Below, in pieces: positions 17,238 to 25,642 of a stretch of DNA of 64,000 nucleotides (within the stretch, counting starts at the first letter, position 1; the number at the start of each line of letters is the position of its first letter). The position numbers were made by a program, and so were the translations under genes. Origin of the DNA: DAITQM01 sp036832975. Lineage in GTDB: Bacteria > Pseudomonadota > Gammaproteobacteria > Xanthomonadales > Wenzhouxiangellaceae. The DNA is taken from assembly GCA_036832975.1 (NCBI GenBank), contig DAITQM010000002.1:62001-126000 (forward strand), written 5' to 3'. Below the pieces are notes generated by a model. It had not been told where the DNA came from, made no database searches, and saw only the letters and a list, made by a program, of their open reading frames with translations.

Positions 17238-18401
17238 TTGAATTCTTATGTAACGCATCTTGAATGTTCGTTGACGGGCAAAACGTATGTCGCAGGGCGC
17301 GTTTATGGGCTGTCGGACGAGAAGCGGCCGCTATGGGTGCGCTATGACCTTGGCGCCATTGCCCGCGAAGTCGATCGCGACGCCGTCACAGCCCGCGACG
17401 ACGGCTTCTGGTCGTGGCGCGAGCTGTTGCCGCTCGGCGATCCGGAACGCGCGCCACGCCTTGGCGAGATTGTCACGCCGCTGGTCAGACTTGACAAAAG
17501 GCCGCTGTGGATCAAAGACGAAGGGCGGCTGCCCACCGCCTCGTTCAAGGCGCGCGGCTTGGCCATGGCGGTGGCGATGGCCCGCGAATTCGGTCTCGAT
17601 CGCCTGTCGATGCCGTCCAACGGCAATGCCGGCGCGGCGCTGGCCGCTTACGGCACGCGCGCCGGGATCCGGACGCTGGTTTACTGCCCGGCCGACACGC
17701 CGCCGCTCAATATCGCCGAGACCCGGCTGGCTGGCGCCGAGGTCGTTCCGGTCGATGGCTTGATCGATGACTGCGGCCGGTTGCTCGCCGCCCGCAACGC
17801 CGAGGAAGGCTGGTTCGATGTCTCGACTCTGAAGGAACCCTACCGGCTGGAAGGTAAAAAAACGATGGGTTTGGAACTGGCGGCGCAACTCGACTGGCGC
17901 CTGCCGGAAGTGATCTTTTATCCGACCGGCGGCGGCACGGGGCTGATCGGCATGTGGAAAGCGTTCGCCGAACTCAAAACGCTCGGTTGGCTTGCGGGTC
18001 CGTTGCCGAAGATGGTCGCCGTGCAGGCGGCCGGCTGTGCACCGATGGTCCGCGCTTATGAACAAGGCGATGAATTCGCCGCCCGCTGGGAGAACGCCGC
18101 GACCGTCGCCGCCGGCATTCGCGTCCCGGCCGCGGTCGGCGATTTTCTGATTTTGCGCGCCGTGCGCGACTCGGGCGGCACGGCGGTCGCCGTCGATGAC
18201 CCGGCAATCGTCGCCGCCTGGTGTGACTTGGCGCACCGGCACGGCTTACTGGTTTGCCCCGAAGGCGCAGCAACTTACGCCGCTTACCGGCAATTACGAG
18301 CCGCCGGTTGGCTGGACGAAAACACAAGCTGTGTTTTGTTCAACTGCGCCTCCGGCCACAAATACCCGTTGCCCGATCCGCACTTTGCAGACGGATCATG
18401 A
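17238..18401 (+). CDS. Threonine synthase-like PLP enzyme
   Basis: 388 residues. Threonine synthase converts O-phosphohomoserine to threonine in the cytoplasm. The PLP lysine sits in LPTASFKARGLA, preceded by the typical IKDEGR; SNGNAGAALAAYG binds the cofactor phosphate region and PTGGGTGLIGMWKAF is the glycine loop. The N-terminal ECSLTGKTY begins where threonine synthases carry their Cys-containing N-terminal segment. I chose TTG at 17238 because GGAGA precedes it by seven bases; further upstream the frame runs into repeat DNA. No other threonine-pathway gene is adjacent, so it could be a paralogue or a related PLP lyase rather than the main threonine synthase. Confidence 0.85.
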   Translation: MNSYVTHLECSLTGKTYVAGRVYGLSDEKRPLWVRYDLGAIAREVDRDAVTARDDGFWSWRELLPLGDPERAPRLGEIVTPLVRLDKRPLWIKDEGRLPTASFKARGLAMAVAMAREFGLDRLSMPSNGNAGAALAAYGTRAGIRTLVYCPADTPPLNIAETRLAGAEVVPVDGLIDDCGRLLAARNAEEGWFDVSTLKEPYRLEGKKTMGLELAAQLDWRLPEVIFYPTGGGTGLIGMWKAFAELKTLGWLAGPLPKMVAVQAAGCAPMVRAYEQGDEFAARWENAATVAAGIRVPAAVGDFLILRAVRDSGGTAVAVDDPAIVAAWCDLAHRHGLLVCPEGAATYAAYRQLRAAGWLDENTSCVLFNCASGHKYPLPDPHFADGS

Positions 18402-18606
18402 GCGCGCTGAACAAAGGCGCCCCCTCCCCAACAACCCGGGCCAGCTCTGGTATCGATTTGAAATCATTTCCTGACAAAGCCGGTCGCGTTACTCGTGGGT
18501 AAATCCAAGGGGATTTGGATCAGGGAATTTGCCGGACTGGTTAAATTCCCGTTAAGCAAGCCGACGGCTTGGTATTCATTCATTCATTTTCATGGAGGCG
18601 CGTAAA

Positions 18607-19365
18607 ATGTCCGGTATGACACTCAAGACTAGTAAATTTATGATTAGCATAATGAGTCTATTATTTATAAATTATGCTCATGCACAATTTACAGTATTAG
18701 AGACAAGCGCTCCAAAAGCCAATATGAATGCAAAGCAGGCGCTGGAGCAGATGCAGCAAAGGGCCGATCTGGCCTATGCCGATGGCGACTACGCTCGCGC
18801 CTATCGTTTATACAACAAGCTGCAAAAGATCGGCGATCATTTTTCCGAATACCGGCTGGCCACGATGTATGAAAATGGTTATGGTGTCGAGAAGGATATT
18901 GTCGAAGCCTACGCCTGGTCATATCTAGCGGCTGAAAGTGGGCGCCAGGCATATCGCGACTATCACGAGTCGATTAAACAAAAGCTGTCCGCAGCGGATC
19001 TGAAATCGGCCAGGGAACGGGCTGGAAATCTTATCATGGAGAACGGGATATACGTCAATATGATCGAGAACCGGCGGGTGTTACGAAACGGCACGCGAAT
19101 GTGTACGGGGTCACGCACTGGATCGCGATGCGATGCAGTATCGGTCACCGCATTCAACTGTAGTACCGCCAATGAGCTTGAGCCCGATCAGGAATGTTTA
19201 AGGATCGGCTCGCTAGGATTGACGAGTATGGTAGCTATGCCGGCAGACCTCAAAGCGATTGAAAACGCAATCGATGGCTATATCGATCAATATCAGCCGG
19301 GACGGGTTGAGCTGGGTGATTTCGAATTGATTGGCGATCCGGTGTCGGCGGAATCGGAGAAGTGA
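18607..19365 (+). CDS. Secreted Sel1-repeat protein
   Basis: 252 residues. A signal peptide is visible (FMISIMSLLFINYAHAQ, cleavage about residue 27), then helical TPR/Sel1-like repeats: ALEQMQQRADLAYADGDY and the diagnostic YRLATMYENGYGVEKDIVEA followed by AWSYLAA. The C-terminal half contains four cysteines (MCTGS, RCDAV, NCSTA, ECLRI), suggesting two disulphides in the periplasm. ATG at 18607 has GGAGG eight bases upstream; an ATG five codons earlier overlaps that site and is less likely. The gene is lower in GC than its neighbours. Function unknown; Sel1 proteins usually act as adaptors. Confidence 0.75.
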   Translation: MSGMTLKTSKFMISIMSLLFINYAHAQFTVLETSAPKANMNAKQALEQMQQRADLAYADGDYARAYRLYNKLQKIGDHFSEYRLATMYENGYGVEKDIVEAYAWSYLAAESGRQAYRDYHESIKQKLSAADLKSARERAGNLIMENGIYVNMIENRRVLRNGTRMCTGSRTGSRCDAVSVTAFNCSTANELEPDQECLRIGSLGLTSMVAMPADLKAIENAIDGYIDQYQPGRVELGDFELIGDPVSAESEK

Positions 19366-19687
19366 TCCTGACAGGGAATCGAAAAAGACCCTATTTGTGA
19401 AATCAATCAATCATCCAGGATCACAGCGATCTCTACGGCGCAGTAACAGTTGGCCCGTTGGAAGTCCACGAAGAAGATATCGAATCCGTCGGTGCGCCTG
19501 AGGCTGAATAGAGGTTAAACGCCTCACTCCTCACGTCGCGCTTCTTTCTCCCTCTGAGCGGCGGTTCCGGTTGGGTGCGCGGCTCGCATCGCCGGTGGCG
19601 GCTCCGTCGCCGGCCTGGATGCGAGGGGCGTCGTCGCCAAGAACTCTATCGCGTAAAGGGGTGCGGTGAGCAGGTGACCGGGTTTAG
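19366..19687. other. Intergenic region with a small uncharacterised open frame
   Basis: About 320 bases between the Sel1 protein and a hairpin. A 37-codon plus-strand frame ending at the TAG near 19509 (LYGAVTVGPLEVHEEDIESV) looks protein-like but lacks a start codon and a known relative; it may be a gene remnant. ATCATCCAGGATCAC at 19410-19424 nearly repeats the palindrome found at 32112. Confidence 0.4.
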
Positions 19688-19730
19688 CAGGCTGTTGAAA
19701 AACGCCAGGATGGCGTTTTTCAACAACCTG
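19688..19730. terminator. Hairpin at the 3' end of the glutamine synthetase homologue
   Basis: Twenty-base arms 19688-19707 and 19711-19730 pair with one mismatch around the loop GGA. The stem contains GTTGAAAAACGCC, so A/T runs lie inside the stem rather than after it. It abuts the stop codon of the minus-strand gene at 19731. It could be a bidirectional terminator or a small mobile palindrome; sequences like GGCTGTTGAAAAA also occur at insertion-sequence ends. Confidence 0.6.
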
Positions 19731-21095
19731 TTACACCACGTCGAGATACCAGCGCCAGTCCTGCTCGCCGACTTCGGCGTGAAACTGGGACTGTTCGTGG
19801 GCTTTGATTGTCGAATACGCCCGGCGGAACGTTGGATTGAAATACTCGGCCGCCCAGTCTGAGGCTGCGAAGTCGGCCAGCGCCTGGTGCCAGATGGTGG
19901 TCAGTTGTGGTCGATCGGTCGCATAGCCATCGCCGGTGACCGGAGCGCCCGGATCGAGTTGCCGGTGGATGCCGTGGTGCAAGCCGGCAAGCAGGGCGGC
20001 GGCGGCGAGGTAGAGATTGGCATCGGCGCCGGCGATCCGGTGTTCGAGGTGGCGTGACGCCGGCGGTCCGGCCGGGATGCGCAACGGCACGGTCCGGTTG
20101 TTGACGCCCCAGGCCGGGGCCAGCGGGGCGTAACTGTGCGCCTGGAAGCGACGGTAGGAATTGGCGTGCGGACAGAGCAGGGCGAGCGATTCGGACATCG
20201 TGGCCAACAAGCCGCCGATGCCGTGACGGAGCCGTTCGCTGCCTTCCGGTGCGGGGCCGGCGAAAAGGTTGGTTCCAGCGTCATCGGCCAGACTGATATG
20301 CAGGTGCAGGCCGTTGCCGGGCAGGCCGGCGAATGGCTTGGCCATGAACGAGGCGCGCATGCCGTGGCGCATCGCCAGTCCCTTGACCAAGCGCTTGTAG
20401 CGGATCGCCTCGTCAATCGCTGCAACAGCGCCGCACTGGTGTTGGAGCGTGATTTCGAACTGCCCGGGAGCGGCTTCGGAAATAGCCGTGCGGGCTGGTA
20501 GCTGGAGAGTCTCGCAGGCGCGGTACAGATCGTTGAAAAAGCCGGCGAAGGCGGCGAGCGGTTCGAGGCCGTAAACCTGCGCGGCGTGCGGTGTCTCGCC
20601 GCCCGGCGGCGCCGCGGGACGGGGTCGGCCGCGCGGGCCGCGGCCGGCGGCGAGCAGATAGAATTCGAGTTCGGCGGCCATTACCGGATGATGGCCCTCA
20701 TCGCGAAGACGACGTTCGATCGTCTCCAACACGCGCCGCGGTTCGGCCGCCGCGCCGGGCGGGCTCGCCGGATCGAAGGTCGCCTGTACCTGGGCCGCCG
20801 GGGCCGGATGCCATGGCATCGGTTGCAGGCTGCCGGCGAGCGGCCGGATCCAGCCGTCGGCGTCGCCGGTTTCCCATAAAAGCCCGGTGCCCGGTACATC
20901 GACGCCGTGAATATCGGTGGCGAGCAGCGAATGCGGCACGGCGCGGCCGGTGTCGTATAACGCCGGCAACTCTTCGCGCCGCAACCATTTGCCGCGCGGC
21001 ACGCCGTTCAGGTCGATCAGATAAAGCTCGATCAGTTTGACTTCGGGGTAGCGCGTCAAAAACGCTTCGGCTTCGTCGCGGTCGGCGAAAGACAT
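19731..21095 (-). CDS. Glutamine synthetase family protein (gamma-glutamylpolyamine synthetase-like)
   Basis: 454 residues, the length of PuuA-type and GlnA-type enzymes. These ligate an amine to glutamate using ATP. Beta-grasp domain: VKLIELYLIDLNGVPRGK near residues 19-36. Catalytic domain: metal-binding glutamates in MAAELEFYLL and PGQFEITLQH, the ATP-site GNGLHLHISL, and the glutamate-binding arginine region NRTVPLRIP with HLEHRIAGADANLYL. The D-L-N-G-V-P start and the lack of a GlnB-regulated adenylylation signature point to the PuuA-like branch, which glutamylates putrescine or another amine, rather than assimilatory GlnA. No other puu gene is near, so the amine is unknown. ATG at 21095. 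Confidence 0.87.
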   Translation of the reverse strand: MSFADRDEAEAFLTRYPEVKLIELYLIDLNGVPRGKWLRREELPALYDTGRAVPHSLLATDIHGVDVPGTGLLWETGDADGWIRPLAGSLQPMPWHPAPAAQVQATFDPASPPGAAAEPRRVLETIERRLRDEGHHPVMAAELEFYLLAAGRGPRGRPRPAAPPGGETPHAAQVYGLEPLAAFAGFFNDLYRACETLQLPARTAISEAAPGQFEITLQHQCGAVAAIDEAIRYKRLVKGLAMRHGMRASFMAKPFAGLPGNGLHLHISLADDAGTNLFAGPAPEGSERLRHGIGGLLATMSESLALLCPHANSYRRFQAHSYAPLAPAWGVNNRTVPLRIPAGPPASRHLEHRIAGADANLYLAAAALLAGLHHGIHRQLDPGAPVTGDGYATDRPQLTTIWHQALADFAASDWAAEYFNPTFRRAYSTIKAHEQSQFHAEVGEQDWRWYLDVV

Positions 21096-21137
21096 CAGGA
21101 TGACCTATGGTGGTGGTGGCCAGCGGATCATTCTCCC

Positions 21138-21265
21138 CCTCCCCGACCCTCCCCCGCAAGCGGGGGAGGGGGAGATGAGATGATCCCCCGCAAACGGGGG
21201 GGGGAGATGAGATGATCCCCCGCAAGCGGGGGGGGGAGATGAGATGATCCCCCGAAAGCGGGGAA
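21138..21265. repeat. Tandem CCCCCGCAAGCGGGGG-type hairpins, ~32-bp unit
   Basis: About four tandem units, each a CCCCGCAAGCGGGG hairpin followed by GGAGATGAGATGAT. The third and fourth copies are slightly degenerate. They follow the 5' end of the glutamine synthetase homologue. No spacer structure, so this is not CRISPR. Confidence 0.9.
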
Positions 21266-21269
21266 GCGC

Positions 21270-21495
21270 ACCACTCCTTCCCCCTTCCAGGGGGAAGGTT
21301 GGGAAGGGGGTATGAACCTCCCCTTCCCCCTTCCAGGGGGAAGGTTGGGAAGGGGGTATGAACCTCCCCTTCCCCCTCCCAGGGGGAAGGTTGGGATGGG
21401 GGTATGAACCTCTCCTTCCCCCTGGTAGGGGGAAGGCTGGGAAGGGGGTATGAACCTCCCCTTCCCCCTGGAAGGGGGAAGGTCGGGAAGGGGGT
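21270..21495. repeat. 46-bp tandem repeat, about five copies
   Basis: TATGAACCT recurs at 21311, 21357, 21403 and 21449, exactly 46 bases apart. Each unit carries CCTTCCCCCTTCCAGGGGG and AAGGTTGGGAAGGGGG, which together can form a hairpin. It ends immediately before the stop codon of the amidohydrolase at 21500. Confidence 0.92.
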
Positions 21496-21499
21496 GGAT

Positions 21500-22801
21500 T
21501 TATTCCGTTGTGGTTTCTTTTCTGATCAGATAACGATCACGCAGTTGCTTTTGCCGGGTGTCGAGGTTGGCGGCGCGGCCGGCGATCCAGACGCGTTGGG
21601 CGCTGCTCGTCACTTCCAGGGGATCGCCGTCCCACAGCACGAGATCGGCCTGTTTGCCGGGCTCAATGCTGCCCAGCCGGTCACCGGTGCCGAAGACTTC
21701 GGCCGGCCAGGTGGTGATTGCTTTCAAGGCCGCTTCCCATGGCAGCCCGTTGGCCACGGCGTTACCGGCCAGTTGGCGGATTTTGCGGGCGTTGTGCGGG
21801 GCGCCGCCGGCGGCCGAAAACAAGATGGTCACGCCGGCGCGATTGAGGATGGCGGCATTGTCGAGGCGCGCTCCGAGTTGGTCGAAATTGGCGGGCAGAT
21901 CGGCCAGCGGATCGAGGATCACGGGGATATTGGCGCGCGCCAGTGCCGTGGCTAGGTGCCACGCTTCGGCGCCGCCGCTGATCGCCGAGCGCAGGCGTAA
22001 ACGTTCGGTCAACAGGATCACCTGGCGGATATCGGCGGCGCGATCGACGGCGAAGACGACGCGGTTGCCGCCGAGAAACGACGAGAGCGCTTCGCGCCCG
22101 GCCGGGGTCAGCAGCCGTTGGTCGGCATCGCTGGCGCGGGCGCTGGACTGCGCTTCTTTGACCGCTTGGTCGAACAGCATGTACTGCGCCGCCCGGCTGT
22201 AGCCGGTCAGTTGCGCCAGCCCGCCGCCGAAATAGACGAACAAGGTCTGGCTGCGTGGCAGCATGGCATCGTAGCGGCCGTCGAGCGTGGCCAGCGCTCC
22301 TTGGCCGGCGATGATCGACGAGCCGGCCGACGGGGTCGCGGGCAGCAACGCGAAGGTCACGCCGGCGGCGCGGTTTACGGCGATCGCCGCCGACCACGGA
22401 TTGTAGGCCCGAGTGACGTCGAATTCGGGACGCAGCACCGGCACCGCCGGTGGCGGCAGTTCGCCGCTGACGGCGCGGTGATCGACGGCGGCGGCTTCGA
22501 GCGAGACTTCTTCGAGGCCGAAGGTGGCGAGACCGCCGAACAGGCCGGGGGTGACGTGCAACCCGGTGCCGTCGATGATCTCAGCCGTGCCGCTGGGTTC
22601 GAGTTCGTGCCCGACCGCATCGATGCGGTCATTGTCGACCAGCACGTCGGCTTTCTCGATCGTGCCGCGTTCGGCGGCGGTGTGGACCGTAGCGCCGCGG
22701 ATCAAAAAAGACTGTGCCGCGGTGGGGAGGGCATTGAGCGCCAGCAGCAGGGCACTGCACGCCGCCACGGTTAACTTTAAGGGTTCGTTACGCATCGTCA
22801 T
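21500..22801 (-). CDS. Amidohydrolase-like protein lacking the HxH metal motif
   Basis: 433 residues with a signal peptide (AACSALLLALNALPTAAQ). The composite beta-barrel pieces are clear: FLIRGATVHTAAERGTIEKA at the front, and GSIEPGKQADLVLWDGDP at the back. Where active amidohydrolases have PGxIDxHxH, this protein reads PGLFGGLATFG, so two metal-binding histidines are absent. That suggests a degenerate or non-metal member that may pair with the intact paralogue encoded immediately upstream, whose stop overlaps this start by four bases (ATGA). Probable location is periplasm. Substrate unknown; annotation as imidazolonepropionase-like would rest on fold alone. Confidence 0.85.
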   Translation of the reverse strand: MTMRNEPLKLTVAACSALLLALNALPTAAQSFLIRGATVHTAAERGTIEKADVLVDNDRIDAVGHELEPSGTAEIIDGTGLHVTPGLFGGLATFGLEEVSLEAAAVDHRAVSGELPPPAVPVLRPEFDVTRAYNPWSAAIAVNRAAGVTFALLPATPSAGSSIIAGQGALATLDGRYDAMLPRSQTLFVYFGGGLAQLTGYSRAAQYMLFDQAVKEAQSSARASDADQRLLTPAGREALSSFLGGNRVVFAVDRAADIRQVILLTERLRLRSAISGGAEAWHLATALARANIPVILDPLADLPANFDQLGARLDNAAILNRAGVTILFSAAGGAPHNARKIRQLAGNAVANGLPWEAALKAITTWPAEVFGTGDRLGSIEPGKQADLVLWDGDPLEVTSSAQRVWIAGRAANLDTRQKQLRDRYLIRKETTTE

Positions 22802-24195
22802 TCTCCGGGTGCCGCCGGCTGGCCGAGCATGAAATCGCTGTCCGGTTGGCCCGGTGGGGCGGCGCGATCGTAAACCGTGAAGCCGTCGATGAACACCCGA
22901 TCGGCGTGCGCGTAGACGCTGAACGGATCGCCGCTCCAGAGGACGACATCGGCCATTTTTCCGGCCTCCAGCGTACCGGTTTTATCGGCGATGCCGAGGG
23001 CGTGCGCCGGGTTCGCCGTCAGCCAGCGGATCGCCCGCTCCGGCGGAATGTCGAGCCCGGCGCGGTGGCCGGCGGCCATCGCTTTGGCCGCTTCCTGGTT
23101 CAGGCGTTGGATGCCTTCTTGGGAATCCGAATGGACAATGGCACAGCCGCCGACCGGGCGGTCGACAAGCGCCAGGTTCTCCAGGATGCCGTCGTAGGCT
23201 TCCATCTTGAAGCCCCACCAGTCGGCCCACAGCGCGCCGCACACGCTTTCGGCGGCGAGCCGATCGGCCAGCTTGTAGGCTTCGACGCCGTGGTGGAACG
23301 CGCTGACGTGGTAACCGAATTCGCGCGCCATATCGAGCACGATGGCCATCTCGTCGGCCCGGTAGCAGTGCATGTGCACCAGGATCTCGCCTTTCAGCGC
23401 CGCAGCCAGCGTTTCGAGCTTGAGGTCGCGCTTCGGCGGTTTGGCGGCCGGATCCTTGCGTTTGGTCGCTTCGTAATTGGCCCACTGGGCGATGTAGTCC
23501 TGGGCGTCGGCCCACGCCTGGCGGTAGCCGGCGACGTTGCCCATCCGCGTGCCGGGGGCGCGTTTCAGCATGCCGCCATACACCCGTTTGGGGTTTTCGC
23601 CGCAGGCCATTTTCAGGCCCTGCGGCGCGCCGGGGAATTTCATCGCCTGGTAGGTGACGGCCGGGACGTTTTTCAGCGTCACGCCGCGGCCGCCGACAAG
23701 GTTCGCCGAACCGGGCAGGATCTGCAAGGTGGTCACGCCGCCGGCCCGCGCCGTCGAAAAGCCCGGATCCTGTGGCCAGACGCCGTGTTCGGCCCAGACA
23801 TTGGCGGTGACCGGGTCGGTGATTTCGTTGCCGTCGGCGTGCGCCGCGGCCTGCGGGCTGGGGTAAACGCCGAGGTGCGAGTGGACGTCGATCAGGCCCG
23901 GCGTCACCCAGCGGCCGGCGGCGTCGATTTCGACCGTGCCGGCCGGCAACTCGCCGATCTGCCCGACAGCCTGGACCTTGCCGTCAACGAGCAGCAGGTC
24001 GGCGGCTTCGAGGCGCTCGCCGCTGCCGGTCAGGATTGTGGCGCCGCGGATCGCGATCGGCGGTGCCGGCGGTGCCTGGTAGGTCGAGACATAAGGGTCG
24101 GCGAGCGGTTGCGCGCTCGCCTGTGCCGCCCACAGCAGGAGCGCCGCGGGCAGGCCGCCATATATCGAAAATCGCATGCGTTGCATCGTGATCAT
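22798..24195 (-). CDS. Secreted metal-dependent amidohydrolase
   Basis: 465 residues. Signal peptide near residues 10-28 (LPAALLLWAAQASAQ). The metal motif PGLIDVHSHLG is intact, a second ligand region is EILVHMHCYRADEM, then SAFHHGVEAYK, and the barrel closes with LEAGKMADVVLWSGDPF. This fits the imidazolonepropionase/dipeptidase-like amidohydrolases that hydrolyse cyclic or peptide amide bonds in the periplasm. ATG at 24195 follows AAGGA. It forms a two-gene unit with the degenerate paralogue. The gene at 24200-24850 lies only four bases upstream and is probably transcribed first. Substrate cannot be read from sequence. Confidence 0.9.
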   Translation of the reverse strand: MITMQRMRFSIYGGLPAALLLWAAQASAQPLADPYVSTYQAPPAPPIAIRGATILTGSGERLEAADLLLVDGKVQAVGQIGELPAGTVEIDAAGRWVTPGLIDVHSHLGVYPSPQAAAHADGNEITDPVTANVWAEHGVWPQDPGFSTARAGGVTTLQILPGSANLVGGRGVTLKNVPAVTYQAMKFPGAPQGLKMACGENPKRVYGGMLKRAPGTRMGNVAGYRQAWADAQDYIAQWANYEATKRKDPAAKPPKRDLKLETLAAALKGEILVHMHCYRADEMAIVLDMAREFGYHVSAFHHGVEAYKLADRLAAESVCGALWADWWGFKMEAYDGILENLALVDRPVGGCAIVHSDSQEGIQRLNQEAAKAMAAGHRAGLDIPPERAIRWLTANPAHALGIADKTGTLEAGKMADVVLWSGDPFSVYAHADRVFIDGFTVYDRAAPPGQPDSDFMLGQPAAPGE

Positions 24196-24199
24196 TTCC

Positions 24200-24850
24200 T
24201 TAGGTTGTCGGTTGCAGTTGTTTCTTCAAAGCTTCGATGAGTTTACGGTTCTCTTCCTGGCTGTCGCCGCCGCCGAACATGAACAGCCCGGAAGTGAACG
24301 TCGTCCCGAACGTCGCGGCGGCGATATAGACCTGCACCACGGCGCTCGCGAACTGCTCGTCGTCGAGGGGCGACAACGGATAGATGAAGGCGCTCCACAC
24401 AATGCCGTTGGCCACGGCGTAGCGGCTGTCGAGCACCGCATCGTAATTGGCTTGCAACATACGATACATGAGGTCGTCGTTCAGCACATCGACGCGGGCG
24501 ATCGGCGTCATGATCCGCATCCGGTCGGCGGCGGGGTCCGAAACCAGAAACATCGGCCGTTCCTGGAAGCTGAAGCGCCAGCCGTTGCCTTCCGGTTCGG
24601 CATCCGGATCGGCGCGCTGGACCAGTTCGCCGAGGTGCTCGGTGGTCATCGGTGGCGTTGCGGCGGGCGGGGTCATGCCTGGAGGTGTTTCCGGAGGTGT
24701 GCCGGGGGGTGTGCGATCGGGTGGAGCGTCATCCGGCGCCAGGGCGGGCGGCGGTGGAGCGGGCTCGGCCGCTTCGGGGACTTGGGCCGCCGCCGTCAAC
24801 CACACCAAGGTCAACACGGCGCCGGCGCCGGCGCTGGCGATTGTGTTCAT
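24200..24850 (-). CDS. Secreted protein with YbjN/type III chaperone-like domain
   Basis: 216 residues: signal peptide (AVLTLVWLTAAAQ), a proline- and threonine-rich linker about residues 27-68 with repeated TPP motifs, then a folded domain beginning near GWRFSFQERPMFLVSD. That domain has the alternating pattern of the YbjN/CesT-like fold: DVLNDDLMYRMLQANYDAVL followed by RYAVANGIVWSAFIYPL. It precedes the two amidohydrolases by four bases, so an operon is likely. The domain call is from pattern only. No function known; a role as a small periplasmic adaptor is speculation. Confidence 0.6.
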   Translation of the reverse strand: MNTIASAGAGAVLTLVWLTAAAQVPEAAEPAPPPPALAPDDAPPDRTPPGTPPETPPGMTPPAATPPMTTEHLGELVQRADPDAEPEGNGWRFSFQERPMFLVSDPAADRMRIMTPIARVDVLNDDLMYRMLQANYDAVLDSRYAVANGIVWSAFIYPLSPLDDEQFASAVVQVYIAAATFGTTFTSGLFMFGGGDSQEENRKLIEALKKQLQPTT

Positions 24851-24947
24851 TGTCTATATCCTTCCGGATCGGGCCTAGTATCATGGTATCGGCAGGGGGT
24901 TGGCACAGAGGGTCAACCCAGCGACTTGGTACAGATAGGAAACCCCC

Positions 24948-25634
24948 ATCAGTCAACAAATTACACCGGCCGCGGAACTCGACGATCCGGCGTTTCGGCG
25001 TTGGGTCGCGGCGAGCCTCGAACGCGGCCGGCACCGTCTGGCCGCCGGCCATCAGGGCATCCTGCTGCGTTTTCAGGATGCCGGGCGTGACTGGGTCGTC
25101 AAGTGCCCGCGCGGTACCGGTCTTTCGGCGCGCTTCCATGCTCACGGTCTGCGCCGCGAGTATCGTGCCTATCGCCGGCTGGCCGGCGTGCCGGGTATCC
25201 CCGTCTGTCATGGCCTGGTCGCCGGCCGCTACCTGGTGCTCGATTATCTGGCGGCTGTGCCCTATCGCCGAGCTGAGATCGCCGACCGCGACGAATGGTT
25301 CCGGCGGCTTTACGAGACGATCCGGACGATGCACGGGCGCGGCGTCGCGCATGGCGATTTGAAGCGCAAGGCCAATTTGTTCGCCGGCGAGGGCGGCCAG
25401 CCGTGGATCCTCGATTTCGGTACGGCCTATCTGCGCCGGCCGGGTTTCCACCCCGTCAATCATGCGCTGTTCGATTACCTGGCGCAGACCGACCGCAATG
25501 CCTGGGCCAAACACAAATACCACGGCGATTACGCCAAAGCGGCGGCGGCAGAGTCCGGCATTTTGCGCTACAGCCGGCTCGAGGCCGCGGCCAGCGCCTG
25601 GCGCAAACGCCGTGACCGGCGGCGTGCGAGGTAA
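24948..25634 (+). CDS. Kinase-like protein (lipopolysaccharide kinase / RIO-like fold), unusual start
   Basis: 228 residues if it starts at the ATC at 24948. The kinase motifs are visible: WVVKCPRG as the ATP lysine, GVAHGDLKRKANL as the catalytic loop, and ILDFGTAYL as the metal-binding DFG, with MHGRGVAH just before. This resembles small InaA/Kdo-kinase or RIO-like proteins. The conserved frame extends well upstream of the first ATG/GTG/TTG (GTG at 25188), which would delete the ATP-binding half. The frame is closed by TAG at 24937-24939, and AGGA lies about eight bases before ATC. Either ATC is used, as AUU is in infC, or the true start has mutated. Phosphate acceptor unknown. Confidence 0.75.
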   Translation: MSQQITPAAELDDPAFRRWVAASLERGRHRLAAGHQGILLRFQDAGRDWVVKCPRGTGLSARFHAHGLRREYRAYRRLAGVPGIPVCHGLVAGRYLVLDYLAAVPYRRAEIADRDEWFRRLYETIRTMHGRGVAHGDLKRKANLFAGEGGQPWILDFGTAYLRRPGFHPVNHALFDYLAQTDRNAWAKHKYHGDYAKAAAAESGILRYSRLEAAASAWRKRRDRRRAR

Positions 25635-25642
25635 ACCCAATA

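Noticed and set aside
18398..18502. 35-codon frame overlapping the threonine synthase stop
   Set aside because: ATGA overlap is suggestive, but the product is low-complexity and shows no motif; too short to support.
21138..21495. Regularly spaced repeats resembling a CRISPR array
   Set aside because: Units are tandem with no variable spacers, no cas genes are near, and the repeats recur as intergenic palindromes elsewhere.
22846..24240. 464-codon plus-strand frame opposite the intact amidohydrolase
   Set aside because: Fully antisense to a gene with clear catalytic motifs; product shows only GC-driven composition.
25188..25634. Short kinase gene starting at GTG 25188
   Set aside because: It would drop the in-frame ATP-binding half (WVVKCPRG region), which is clearly coding.
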